Part shown: in pieces, positions 54,601-61,909 of the stretch
Numbering within the stretch: the stretch's first letter is position 1
Layout of the letters: each line of letters starts with the position of its first letter
Source: Lachnospiraceae bacterium
GTDB taxonomy: Bacteria; Bacillota; Clostridia; Lachnospirales; Lachnospiraceae
Length of the DNA: 64,000 nucleotides
Assembly: GCA_017453065.1 (NCBI GenBank)
Contig: JAFTKW010000001.1
Coordinates: 1-64,000, forward strand
Direction of reading: 5' to 3'
Program-made: the position numbers and the translations under genes
The notes under the pieces: model-generated
What the model saw: only the letters and a program-made list of their open reading frames with translations
Told to the model about the DNA's origin: nothing
Database searches by the model: none

Positions 54601-55151
54601 CTGAGCACTTCTCCATGAAGCATTATTGTAAAATTCTCAGTATCTTTTTCTTCCTGAGTATGTACATATACGCCATCGTATGCTAAGCAGGCTTCTTTTG
54701 GTGCCACACGAACAAAGACATCTCGGTAGATGCCTGCCCCTGTATACCATCTACTGTTTGGGGACTGATGAACCACTTTTAGCAACAGTTCGTTTGTACC
54801 CTCGCGCAAAAAGGAACTAATATCCACATGAAATGCAGAGTACCCGTACTTCCATACGAAAGCTTCCTCGCCGTTGACATACAGCGTGCTGTCCATGTAT
54901 ACCCCGTCAAATCTTAAGAACACACTCTCTCCATCCTGATATTCTAAATCTTCCTTCAGCTCGTCTAGGGTCAGCTTTCGCAAGTACCAGCCGATGCTGT
55001 TTTCATAAAGATTAAGCGTGTCATAAATAAGCCAGTCATGAGGAAGGGATACCGCCTCAAACTCGCTCTCTCTATCTATTACTTCTTTCATCTTTGTGTC
55101 CAAAGATGTTTTCAAAAATTTCCAGCCATTTAGAAACAATTTCTCTCTCAT
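51684..55151 (-). CDS. GH2 beta-galactosidase-like, 1155 residues
   Basis: A family 2 glycoside hydrolase and paralogue of the one at 31742-35542; the catalytic blocks are nearly the same. Acid/base is E393 in MWSIGNEIYDTH and nucleophile E472 in VIYGSETSS. Domain order is jelly roll, Ig-like, TIM barrel, DUF4982-like, further Ig-like domains and a C-terminal beta domain. It lacks the Gln-rich insertions of the larger copy. No signal peptide. It starts from AAGGAGAATTGGCAAAATG and has two TATAAT boxes upstream on the minus strand. Confidence 0.88.
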   Translation of the reverse strand: MREKLFLNGWKFLKTSLDTKMKEVIDRESEFEAVSLPHDWLIYDTLNLYENSIGWYLRKLTLDELKEDLEYQDGESVFLRFDGVYMDSTLYVNGEEAFVWKYGYSAFHVDISSFLREGTNELLLKVVHQSPNSRWYTGAGIYRDVFVRVAPKEACLAYDGVYVHTQEEKDTENFTIMLHGEVLSESKPQCKLVFTLQDPEGGEVFQVDAEPWKEVESGCYIGKTMMWVEMPVRWDVNDPKLYDLNVELIDVNGTVIDTDSLKIGFKSMEFDPNRGFLLNGHVLKVHGVCEHHDFGALGGVFYEDALRRKFRILKEMGVNAIRSSHNMPAKRLMEVADEMGMLIVSEAFDMWESKKTDYDYTRFWEKWHAKDVASWVRRDRNHASLMMWSIGNEIYDTHASERGQEITRELCRLVRIHDKHENAPITIGSNFMPWENAQKCADIVKLAGYNYGEKCYDEHHAKYPDWVIYGSETSSIVQSRGVYHFPYQQSLLADEDEQCSALGNSTTSWGAKSVEKCIADDRDRDFAFGQFLWTGFDYIGEPTPYHTKNSYFGQIDTAGFPKDAYYIYQAEWGNKNKPMVHIFPYWDFNEGQLIDVRICSNGHKVELLKNGVSQGIKELNHQQGTDFTAHFQVPYAEGSICAIAYDKEGKEVAREERFSFGEAAAVQLRADQQVLKAGGRNLSFVEISVVDEQGHPVENAMNYVQVDTQGPIRLLGLDNGDSTDFEPYKTNVRKLFNGKLLAVVTAESTAASKALLTVSGKGLVPASLEYEVEPKKMTENASIGEPGFVIRTLPDVQPVRKIKLSSDRGQLLIPEVPELIVTATVLPLDATDREVTFKVVNAAGIELDFVTLEKVEGCPNAVKVKALGDGEFRIRAVSKSGTSKSKILSQLEFRAEGFGQAYLNPYGFVSAGLHAETYGEITNGNEQGIATARGQISGVRIDNIDFGPIGADVITLPIFALSGAPYEFQVWEGEPEGDDSTLLLDGIYQMPSQWNVYQAETYVLNRRVRGVTSLSFVFHDKVHLKGFSFDKNEKAYELLAAAKCDKVYGDTFRVEEERVYDIGNNVTLVFEDMDFGQKGASQLAISGRSDLPMNTIHIHFIDDDGQDKVQVVEFRKAEEFEEQTFALDKVCGKHRVEFVFLPGSKFDFESIQFGE

Positions 55152-55181
55152 TTTGCCAATTCTCCTTATGCCCTATTTTAG

Positions 55182-55210
55182 ATTATAACACATAACTCCC
55201 TTTGATTATA
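55182..55210 (-). promoter_or_regulatory. TATAAT boxes upstream of the GH2 gene
   Basis: Two perfect minus-strand TATAAT boxes (55182-55187 and 55205-55210) lie 31 and 54 bases before the GH2 start. Neither has a consensus -35, so the gene may need an activator. Confidence 0.45.
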
Positions 55211-55260
55211 GCATGATAATCTTGTCTTTTTTTGTTCAATAAATGGTCTATTTTGTAAGG

Positions 55261-55289
55261 TTGACATACGCCCTTTTTAGTGCTACACT
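55261..55289 (+). promoter_or_regulatory. strong sigma-70-type promoter
   Basis: TTGACA at 55261-55266, exactly 17 bases, then TACACT at 55284-55289. It drives the leader that precedes rsgA. Confidence 0.8.
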
Positions 55290-55301
55290 GAGCGCAAATA
55301 A

Positions 55302-55318
55302 CTCTGCAACTCGCAGAG
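55302..55318 (+). promoter_or_regulatory. 5' leader hairpin
   Basis: CTCTGC-AACTC-GCAGAG, a perfect 6-bp stem at the expected 5' end of the transcript from the promoter at 55261, just before the ribosome site of the mini-gene. Confidence 0.5.
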
Positions 55319-55340
55319 AGACGAAAGGAGATTAAATTGT

Positions 55341-55373
55341 ATGACCGTAAGAAAAGAGGTAGCAAATAACTAA
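55341..55373 (+). CDS. 10-codon leader peptide gene
   Basis: AAAGGAG ten bases upstream, ATG at 55341, ten codons (MTVRKEVANN) and TAA at 55371. It is inside a well-marked transcript and ends just two bases before the left arm of a terminator-like stem, the classic layout for translation-controlled attenuation. No run of one amino-acid codon is seen, so the signal would be something other than simple amino-acid starvation. Confidence 0.5.
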   Translation: MTVRKEVANN

Positions 55374-55374
55374 A

Positions 55375-55532
55375 ATTGCATAAAGGGTGCAATGCTTTTT
55401 TGTTGTACCGTTTCTTTGTAACCTTTCGTGAATCCTATAGCAATCTGTTATAGCACACTTTAGGGTGTGTTTTTTTGTACTCAAAATTCAGACCGCAGCA
55501 GGTATCCCAAGGCTACTTTCTGCGGTATTTTT
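55375..55532 (+). terminator. three tandem terminator-like hairpins before rsgA
   Basis: First: ATTGCA (55375-55380) / TGCAAT (55388-55393) with six T from 55396. Second: CACAC / GTGTG at 55454-55469 followed by seven or more T. Third: ACCGCAG (55492-55498) / CTGCGGT (55520-55526) followed by ATTTTT. Together they would strongly reduce read-through into rsgA unless relieved. Confidence 0.65.
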
Positions 55533-55578
55533 GCGCCCTTTTTTTGCACTCTCAGCACAGAAAGGAGAATCCACAACA

Positions 55579-56670
55579 TTGAATTTAAACGAATATGGAT
55601 TTACAAAAGAAATGGAAGCATATATCGCTTCCGATGATGAAAAACAAAAGAATGGTGCGATGGCAGATGAAACTTTCAAGCGAATTCCTGCCCGTATCAT
55701 CGCAGAACATCGCGAGCGTTACGCCCTCGTCTGCGAACACGGCGAAATCTATGGCCGCCTAAAGACCAAAGAATACTATGGAGGGGAGCAAGAATTTCCC
55801 ACCACAGGAGACTTTGTTCTCATCAACTATATCCCTACAGGAGACAGCCAAATTGTGGCTACTTTACCAAGGAAAACCTTCTTTTCCAGACGCAATCCTA
55901 CTCCTGGACGCGGAGAGCAACTGGTGGCAGCAAACTTTGACTATGTGTTTATCATGCAATCGCTAAACATGGACTTTAACCCCAAAAGGCTGGAGCGTTA
56001 TCTCACCTTGGCATGGCAATCTGGTGCAACGCCTATTATCATCCTTACCAAGGCAGACCTAGTGGACGACTTTTCCTCTCAGCTTGCCAGTGTAGAACTG
56101 GTAGCCCCTGGGGTATCCGTTCATGTAGTTAGCGCCAAAACAGGCTATGGACTAGAAGAACTCTCCTCTTATCTTTCTCTTGGCAAAACCATTGTATTTC
56201 TGGGCTCTTCCGGCATTGGGAAGTCCAGCTTAGTCAATGCTCTAGCTGGAGAAGAAATCATGGCAGTAAATGGCATCCGTGAAGACGACAGTAAAGGGCG
56301 ACACACCACCACTCACAGGCAATTAATCAAGCTTGCCTGCGGTGCTATGATCATTGACACCCCTGGCATGCGTGAACTTGGTATGTGGGACGTAACTGTG
56401 GGTCTTGGAGAAGCCTTCAGCGACGTGGAACAATATATTGGACGGTGCAAATTCAGCGACTGTAAGCACCAGTCAGAACCTGGTTGCGCCATCAAAGCAG
56501 CTTTGGAAAATGGGGAACTTTCCATGAAACGCTGGCAAAGTTACTTAAATCTGGAGAGAGAAGCACAGTTCTCAGAAAGTAAAAGTGCTTATCTTCGTCA
56601 AAAACAGGCTCGAAACAAAAGCATCTCCGTGTGGAGCAAGCAGATGAAGTCTTCTAAGAAATACAAATAA
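55579..56670 (+). CDS. rsgA: ribosome small subunit-dependent GTPase RsgA
   Basis: A 363-residue circularly permuted GTPase that helps late 30S assembly. An OB-fold (~35-110) is followed by G4 (ILTKADL) before G1 (GSSGIGKSSLVNAL) and G3 (DTPGMRELG), then a zinc domain with CKFSDCKHQSEPGC. The start is most likely TTG 55579, eleven bases after AAAGGAG, giving MNLNEYGFTKEMEA; the longer frame to 55465 crosses a terminator hairpin. Expression is probably set by the leader upstream. Confidence 0.9.
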   Translation: MNLNEYGFTKEMEAYIASDDEKQKNGAMADETFKRIPARIIAEHRERYALVCEHGEIYGRLKTKEYYGGEQEFPTTGDFVLINYIPTGDSQIVATLPRKTFFSRRNPTPGRGEQLVAANFDYVFIMQSLNMDFNPKRLERYLTLAWQSGATPIIILTKADLVDDFSSQLASVELVAPGVSVHVVSAKTGYGLEELSSYLSLGKTIVFLGSSGIGKSSLVNALAGEEIMAVNGIREDDSKGRHTTTHRQLIKLACGAMIIDTPGMRELGMWDVTVGLGEAFSDVEQYIGRCKFSDCKHQSEPGCAIKAALENGELSMKRWQSYLNLEREAQFSESKSAYLRQKQARNKSISVWSKQMKSSKKYK

Positions 56671-56690
56671 GTAATCTGCATCACAATTAT

Positions 56691-56727
56691 AAAGCCACAG
56701 TCCAGTAAAAACTGGATTGTGGCTTTA
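56691..56727. terminator. bidirectional terminator-like hairpin
   Basis: AAAGCCACAGTCCAGT and ACTGGATTGTGGCTTT pair over 16 positions (one mismatch) with an AAAA loop, between converging rsgA and the EAL gene. Confidence 0.7.
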
Positions 56728-56769
56728 GTAGTGGAATTTTAAAATATAACTCGTGATTCTAATAACGCT

Positions 56770-58830
56770 TTATGCATATTTGTAATCTTCTACTAAGAAT
56801 ACATAGTACAAATCCGTATCGTTGTCATTTCGAATCAGTTTTCCATAGTCGCGCACATTTTTAACTGCGCCTTTCTTCGTAATGATGCGATATTGAACAA
56901 AGTCCATATCTGTATCATTTCTCTCTATCTGCTCATTGATGCTGTCAGAAATTCTTTCATAATCCTCTGGATGCACCATGCCCTTAAAGGAGCCTTTGGT
57001 CAATTCAAGGAACTCGTCCAAATCATCGCACTCGTAGATTGTGAGCAATGTTTCATTTACAGTGAGCAGTTTTTCACTTTCATTGTTAGCGTAAATGAAA
57101 AATCCACCTGGCATCATGGAGAGAATACTTTCTGCGCCAAAGGTTTCTTTTGGATTGCCGCGCATCAGGCTGACCTCTGGGACAGACCATGAGCGTTTCA
57201 AAATCTCTTTAAACTTGTCAAATTCTATTGGTTTGGAATAGTAATATCCCTGATGGTAGTTTGCTGAATACTTGCCAATGAAGTCCTTGATTTCGAGAGT
57301 TTCAACACCCTCCATGCAAACCGTCAAGCCCAGTCTCTTCGCACACTGAACTGTGGAATCTACTACTACCTGATTGTTGGTATTCTCTAGGATATGCAAT
57401 ACAAATCCTTGGTCAATCTTTACGCTAGTAACTGGCAATTCGCAGAGAAGTGAAATGGTACTGGAACCCGTTCCAAAGTCATCCAGGGCAATCTTAATAC
57501 CGTACTGGCGCAAGAACAAAAGCTGTTCTCTAAGATATGCCAAATCCATATTTCTGCATCTTTCCGTCAATTCAAGCTGCAGATTTTTTGCAGGGAAATC
57601 CAATTCCTTAAGCACAGCAATGACCTCATGCTTGAAGGTTTCTCTCTCCATCTGTGCGTGAGACATATTTACATTGATAAAGAAATCCGGATTTGTTTTA
57701 AGCAGTTCTTTCGTATCCGTCAATGCTTTACGCAAAATCCACATACTCAAATCATAAAAACAAGTATGATATTCCAAATGTGGCACGAAACGACCTGGAG
57801 ATACTTCTCCATAAGTCTCATTTCTAAATCGCACTAAAGCTTCCATTCCGATAATCTTACCTGTTACAGTAGATACAAATGGCTGGTAGCAAAGATAAAA
57901 ACCTTCGCAACCATTTCGAATGCTGGCTTTAATCACATCCAACATCTCCATCATCTTGTGATGACTTTCATGCGCTTCATCGTCAAAGATAACTAATTCA
58001 TAAGCCTCTTCTTCTCTTGCTTTTTCAAGTGCTGAAAGCACACAGGACAACATGGTCTGTGAACTTACCACATAATTGTGTGTATGTAACACTCCGCCAA
58101 ATACATCCAAATTCAAGACAAATCCATCTACATCAAAAGCCGCGAGCCCATCACGGAATTTAGAGAAGATAACATTTACATCTTCCACTTCACAATCGTC
58201 CAAAAGCACCAAAAATTCTGTACCCTCGGAACGATATACTCTTCCCATCTTGCCTACAACTTCCTTCATAAAGCCAGCAATTTCATACAAAGTCTTACTT
58301 CCGAAATCATAGCCGTATAAAGAGTTAATGCTTGTAAAGCGTTTGATATCCACTGCCATAATCAGGCAGCCTCTATCTTTTTTCATATTTCGTAAATCTT
58401 CTATAAACTGAGCCTGTTTTGGCAGGTCAGTAATGGCATCCAACTCCACTTCTTTTTTCTGGATTGTAATGCTTCCAGTAAAAATCACAGGATTACCATC
58501 TTCGTCATAAACTAGTTTGCCCTTTTGAATGCATGGCACAAAAACGCCCTTTGCATTTCTAATGTTGTAAGAGCAATAGCAGTCCTTCTTTTCAAGGGCA
58601 AAAACACCCTCAATTTCCTTTTCCCACTTTTCCAGGTCATCAGGATGAACCAATGCACCCACAACAGTGGCTACATCTTTCATGGTGGCTCCAGGCAGTC
58701 CCAAATACTCTACTGCCTCTTTTGTCCAGGCGGTAATTCCAGTACGCATATCCTGTACAAAAATAAATTTTCCATCAGAAAGATTATTCAAAACTTCCAT
58801 GTTTCTCGTACTATAATCTTCTCTCTGCAT
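56770..58830 (-). CDS. PAS-GGDEF(degenerate)-EAL-PAS protein, c-di-GMP phosphodiesterase
   Basis: A 686-residue soluble signalling protein. PAS (~1-125); GGDEF-like (~135-290) whose active site reads SEGTEF (201-206), so it cannot make c-di-GMP; EAL (~305-550) with E330 in GMEALVRF, LELTER, ALDDFGTGSS, VKIDQGF and CMEGVET all present, so phosphodiesterase activity is likely; and an extra PAS at the C-terminus (~560-680, MVHPEDYERISDSINEQ). A PAS after EAL is less common. GAGG precedes the ATG. It stands alone. Confidence 0.9.
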   Translation of the reverse strand: MQREDYSTRNMEVLNNLSDGKFIFVQDMRTGITAWTKEAVEYLGLPGATMKDVATVVGALVHPDDLEKWEKEIEGVFALEKKDCYCSYNIRNAKGVFVPCIQKGKLVYDEDGNPVIFTGSITIQKKEVELDAITDLPKQAQFIEDLRNMKKDRGCLIMAVDIKRFTSINSLYGYDFGSKTLYEIAGFMKEVVGKMGRVYRSEGTEFLVLLDDCEVEDVNVIFSKFRDGLAAFDVDGFVLNLDVFGGVLHTHNYVVSSQTMLSCVLSALEKAREEEAYELVIFDDEAHESHHKMMEMLDVIKASIRNGCEGFYLCYQPFVSTVTGKIIGMEALVRFRNETYGEVSPGRFVPHLEYHTCFYDLSMWILRKALTDTKELLKTNPDFFINVNMSHAQMERETFKHEVIAVLKELDFPAKNLQLELTERCRNMDLAYLREQLLFLRQYGIKIALDDFGTGSSTISLLCELPVTSVKIDQGFVLHILENTNNQVVVDSTVQCAKRLGLTVCMEGVETLEIKDFIGKYSANYHQGYYYSKPIEFDKFKEILKRSWSVPEVSLMRGNPKETFGAESILSMMPGGFFIYANNESEKLLTVNETLLTIYECDDLDEFLELTKGSFKGMVHPEDYERISDSINEQIERNDTDMDFVQYRIITKKGAVKNVRDYGKLIRNDNDTDLYYVFLVEDYKYA

Positions 58831-59016
58831 AAAAAAACCTCAATTTGCATAAACTATCATACTTTACCATATTAAACCTTACTAAAAATTATAGCTTGAC
58901 CGCATGAATTGTCAAGACAATTTATAGACAAAAACGCGTATGGAACTACGGTTTTTTGAGCATTTTTGCATAAAAGTACTGATTTTTTGTTATTTTACAT
59001 TGATTTTACAAATATA

Positions 59017-59053
59017 AAAAAGAGATAGAAGTTTTCGCCTCTATCTCTTTCAA
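59017..59053 (-). terminator. terminator of the membrane HTH gene
   Basis: AAAGAGATAGA and TCTATCTCTTT form an 11-bp stem with a 10-base loop; on the minus strand it runs into TTTTTT. Confidence 0.85.
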
Positions 59054-59099
59054 CATAAATCTTAAATATTATCATTTACTTAGCAATTTGCATCTCCTG

Positions 59100-59891
59100 T
59101 TAATGATGATTATGCGTGCTCGTCTCCTGGTGGTGCTCTATCGTGGGCACCTCTTGACAATATGGTTCATCATATTCCTCGTGATGCTCTAAAGAAGAAC
59201 TCTCGACGTAACGCTCTAAAACTGAATCCTCGACGTGATGCTGAATATCTTGAGCATTCACACCCGTACCAACTAGCGGCTCATCGATGCGTTTGCAGGT
59301 TCCACCCCACTCTGTCATCAAATTTTCAATTCTCGCAATCAATGTATTCGCATCGCTGCAATCTTCTGCCTCCACATGGTCTGCAATCCATGCATCTCCT
59401 CCGGCCTCTAAAATCCTATACTGCTCATCATAAGTTATCCCATATATATAGGTCTCTCCATCCAGAGTGCAATGCATGTGTGTTGTAGTGATTTTTCCAA
59501 TTGCACTGTTGCTAGCTCTAAAAAAGATAGCCATGACAAAGAACAAAATTGTCAGCAATATCCACCCCATTAACACGCCAAATACTATCTTCCACACACG
59601 CTTTCGGTTTCTACTTTGTTTTGCTAACTGCTCATTTAAAATAGCAAGTTGCTGTACTATCTCACCGACATCCTCCGTCCCCTTTTCTTTCTCTGGGGTA
59701 TCACTTCCTAATAGTACTGCCACAGGTACCTCAAACAATTCCGCCATTCGTTCTAACATTTCTGCATCAGGAACAGAATACCCTTTTTCCCATTTTGAAA
59801 TCGTCTGACGCACCACGTTCAATTCTTCCGCCAAAGTCTCCTGGGAATAACCCTTTTGTTTGCGAAGTGTTTTTATGTTTTCTCCTAACAT
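59100..59891 (-). CDS. XRE HTH membrane protein with His-rich tail
   Basis: A 263-residue protein. Residues ~1-60 are an XRE HTH (GYSQETLAEELNVVRQTISK), ~100-125 one membrane segment (GVLMGWILLTILFFVMAIFF), and ~140-205 a small extracytoplasmic or cytoplasmic domain (CTLDGETYIYGITYDEQYRI). The last ~45 residues are rich in His and Glu (QHHVED, EHHEEYDEP, IEHHQETSTHNHH) and could bind metal. HTH-membrane proteins of this type are common clostridial regulators. Its message begins with two tandem copies of the 53-bp leader element carrying its ribosome site. Confidence 0.75.
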   Translation of the reverse strand: MLGENIKTLRKQKGYSQETLAEELNVVRQTISKWEKGYSVPDAEMLERMAELFEVPVAVLLGSDTPEKEKGTEDVGEIVQQLAILNEQLAKQSRNRKRVWKIVFGVLMGWILLTILFFVMAIFFRASNSAIGKITTTHMHCTLDGETYIYGITYDEQYRILEAGGDAWIADHVEAEDCSDANTLIARIENLMTEWGGTCKRIDEPLVGTGVNAQDIQHHVEDSVLERYVESSSLEHHEEYDEPYCQEVPTIEHHQETSTHNHH

Positions 59892-59895
59892 ACAA

Positions 59896-60014
59896 TCCTC
59901 CTTGTTTTCCGAAGGAAAATCCGAACCCTCTGGCGAGGAGAGGATTTGTCCTCCTTGTTTTCCGAAGGAAAATCCGAGCCCTCTGGCGAGGAGAGGATTT
60001 GTCCTCCTTGTTTT
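59896..60014 (-). promoter_or_regulatory. tandem 53-bp structured leader elements (two full, one partial)
   Basis: The unit begins TCCTCCTTGTTTTCC on the plus strand at 59896, 59949 and (partial) 60002, a 53-base period. On the minus strand each unit has AATCCTCT at its 5' end, hairpin TTTTCC-TTC-GGAAAA, and CAAGGAGGATT at its 3' end. The copy next to the gene supplies the Shine-Dalgarno of the HTH gene. AATCCTC can pair with GAGGATT and hide that site. Confidence 0.7.
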
Positions 60015-60132
60015 GCGTTATTTTTCTGGCATTAGCGTACTACTATAATCCACAAATAAACAAGCAACGCAAATTAACATTTGGCAAAACGCCCAATCTA
60101 CAAGGCTTTAAAGGTTTTGTACAACTCCCAAC

Positions 60133-60795
60133 CTAAAGCATTTTATAGTTACACTCCAGAATATAAGGCTCATTGTTTCTAGGATCTATTTTGTCCTCGT
60201 AATGTGAAAATGTAAATCCACACGCCATCTGTACTTTATGAGATGCCACATTGGCTGTTCTACAACATGAAATGAATTTCTTAGCACCGAGCTCATTCTT
60301 TGCAAAGTCAGTCAGGGCATTTAACACTTGCTTGCCATAACCCTTACCCACGAAATCGGGGCCAAATGCCACCCCTGTCTCTCCGCAGACTATCCCTTCC
60401 CTCGCTCTTCCTTCGCAGGTCATCTCTTCCTGCACTCTTTCTTCGCAGGTCATCTCTTCCTGCACTCTTTCTTCGCAGGTCATCCCTTCCTGCGCTATCT
60501 TCCCAGTGCCCGTCTCGCTGCCAGCCTTCTGTTCACAAATATCCTCTTCCAAAATCTCAAGTCCTGCAAAACCGATGGCCTGTCCAGATGCTTTTTCATA
60601 TACTAACCAAGCATAAGGATGGGTCGCCTCAAAGGCAACTGTGCGCTCCATGCGCTTGATTGCATCTTCTTCGGAAGTAGTCACATCCCAGAGCATATAT
60701 TTGGCACTCTCAGCGTGTCTCCACAGATTGTAATACATATCTTTCCAATCTTTTTGCTCGCCTTTTTTAATAATTAAGTCTTTCGTTTCTATCAT
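60133..60795 (-). CDS. GNAT acetyltransferase with internal repeat insertion
   Basis: A 220-residue RimJ/RimL-like GNAT. The core is intact (ETKDLIIKKGEQKDWKDMYY start, acetyl-CoA loop FGPDFVGKGYGKQVLNALT, NVASHKVQMACGF). Between two core strands there is an insertion of about 45 residues built of ten-residue repeats (EEMTCEERVQ), encoded by a 30-bp tandem repeat at 60400-60490. The insertion is polar and Cys-bearing and is absent from ordinary family members, which are about 170-180 residues. GGAAAAGCGT precedes the ATG. Confidence 0.78.
   Translation of the reverse strand: MIETKDLIIKKGEQKDWKDMYYNLWRHAESAKYMLWDVTTSEEDAIKRMERTVAFEATHPYAWLVYEKASGQAIGFAGLEILEEDICEQKAGSETGTGKIAQEGMTCEERVQEEMTCEERVQEEMTCEGRAREGIVCGETGVAFGPDFVGKGYGKQVLNALTDFAKNELGAKKFISCCRTANVASHKVQMACGFTFSHYEDKIDPRNNEPYILECNYKML
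60400..60490. repeat. 30-bp coding tandem repeat
   Basis: Three near-identical units of about 30 bases (core TCGCAGGTCATCTCTTCCTG) plus degenerate flanks, in frame with the GNAT gene, each adding ten residues. A likely variable-number slippage locus. Confidence 0.75.
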
Positions 60796-60924
60796 ACGCT
60801 TTTCCTTTTCTTCTAATCAATTTATGCTTTGACGTAATTTTACAGTTCAAGCATGATTTATTCTCCATTCATTATATCAACATTCATAAGCTTTACAAAC
60901 TTTTTTACATCTTATGAAAAGAGT

Positions 60925-60952
60925 TTTGATATCCCATCAGAAGTGCTATAAT
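60925..60952 (+). promoter_or_regulatory. promoter of the double hemerythrin gene
   Basis: TATAAT at 60947-60952 with TTTTGA/TTTGAT about 16-17 bases upstream; about 50 bases before the start. Confidence 0.6.
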
Positions 60953-61003
60953 AAAGATAGTTTTTATTCAAATGAAATATTGATGCGAAGGAGGACTCAT
61001 TAG

Positions 61004-61840
61004 GTGTTTACATTTACAAAAGATTGTTTAATTGGGATTGCTGACATTGATCAAGAGCACGAAAGATTATTTGAATTGATAGCACAGACTGATGCTACGC
61101 TAAAATCAGAAGACGATTCTGTTACACAGGCAATTATGCTCATAGGAGAATTGAAACAATATGCCGCTTCTCATTTTGCTCACGAAGAAGCGTACATGGA
61201 AAGCATTGGCGATTTAGAATTAAACCGTCAAAAGAAAGAACACGCTTCCTTTGTAGCCAAAGTTAATTCCTATAGTTTCAGTGGAGTGACTGATGAAACC
61301 GCCAAAGCAACCATCTTAGAGTTACTAGAATATCTCTCTAAATGGCTTATGGGACACATTCTTGGCAGTGATATTATGATTGGTCAATTTACTACTACTT
61401 CTAAATCTGCTTCTGCAGAAGCGACTCCTATTTCAAACAAACCAGCAATTCCTGTATTCACAGATGAATTTTTGACAGGTATCGCTTTGGTAGATGAGGA
61501 ACACAAGAAGTTATTTGATATCATAGGCAAAGTACATAAAGCCATTCAGACAGAGTTAGTACACGATAAGTTTGATTCCATACTCGATATCATAGGCGAG
61601 CTTCGCGAATATACCTGCATACATTTTGCAGATGAAGAAAACTATATGCGTGAGATTGGCTACGATGGACTGGAAACCCAAGAAGTTTTACACCAAATGT
61701 TTATCGACAAACTAAACGACCTGGATCTAAACGACGTAGACGACAACCAAGAAGCGTACCTGTATGATTTCCTTGAGTTCTTACAGAATTGGCTTGTAAA
61801 TCATATTTTGAAGGTGGATAAATTGATTCCTGTGAAATAA
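61004..61840 (+). CDS. tandem bacteriohemerythrin
   Basis: A 278-residue protein with two hemerythrin domains. First (~1-130): IADIDQEHERLF, SHFAHEEAYM, KKEHASF and WLMGHILGSD. Second (~150-278): IALVDEEHKKLF, IHFADEENYM, EVLHQMF and WLVNHILKVD. All His/Glu/Asp ligands of both di-iron sites are present, so each can bind O2. In anaerobes such proteins bind, sense or scavenge oxygen. The start is GTG after GGAGGA (nine bases). It stands alone with its own promoter. Confidence 0.9.
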   Translation: MFTFTKDCLIGIADIDQEHERLFELIAQTDATLKSEDDSVTQAIMLIGELKQYAASHFAHEEAYMESIGDLELNRQKKEHASFVAKVNSYSFSGVTDETAKATILELLEYLSKWLMGHILGSDIMIGQFTTTSKSASAEATPISNKPAIPVFTDEFLTGIALVDEEHKKLFDIIGKVHKAIQTELVHDKFDSILDIIGELREYTCIHFADEENYMREIGYDGLETQEVLHQMFIDKLNDLDLNDVDDNQEAYLYDFLEFLQNWLVNHILKVDKLIPVK

Positions 61841-61869
61841 ACCCTATGTATTAACCCAAAAAGAGACAT

Positions 61870-61898
61870 TGCATTTCCGTGCAATGTCTCTTTCTACT
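61870..61898. terminator. terminator-like inverted repeat
   Basis: GACATTGCATTT CCGTG plus AATGTC: GACATTGCA and TGCAATGTC pair around TTTCCG, with T-rich sequence on both sides. It lies between converging hemerythrin and prfA genes. Confidence 0.6.
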
Positions 61899-61909
61899 TT
61901 TTCAATCCA

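Noticed and set aside
55465-55578. Longer N-terminus of RsgA
   Set aside because: It would cross the third hairpin; a TTG with AAAGGAG upstream gives a normal RsgA start.
59896-60014. Tandem 53-bp repeats as a CRISPR array
   Set aside because: Units are joined without spacers and include the ribosome site of the next gene; no cas genes are present.
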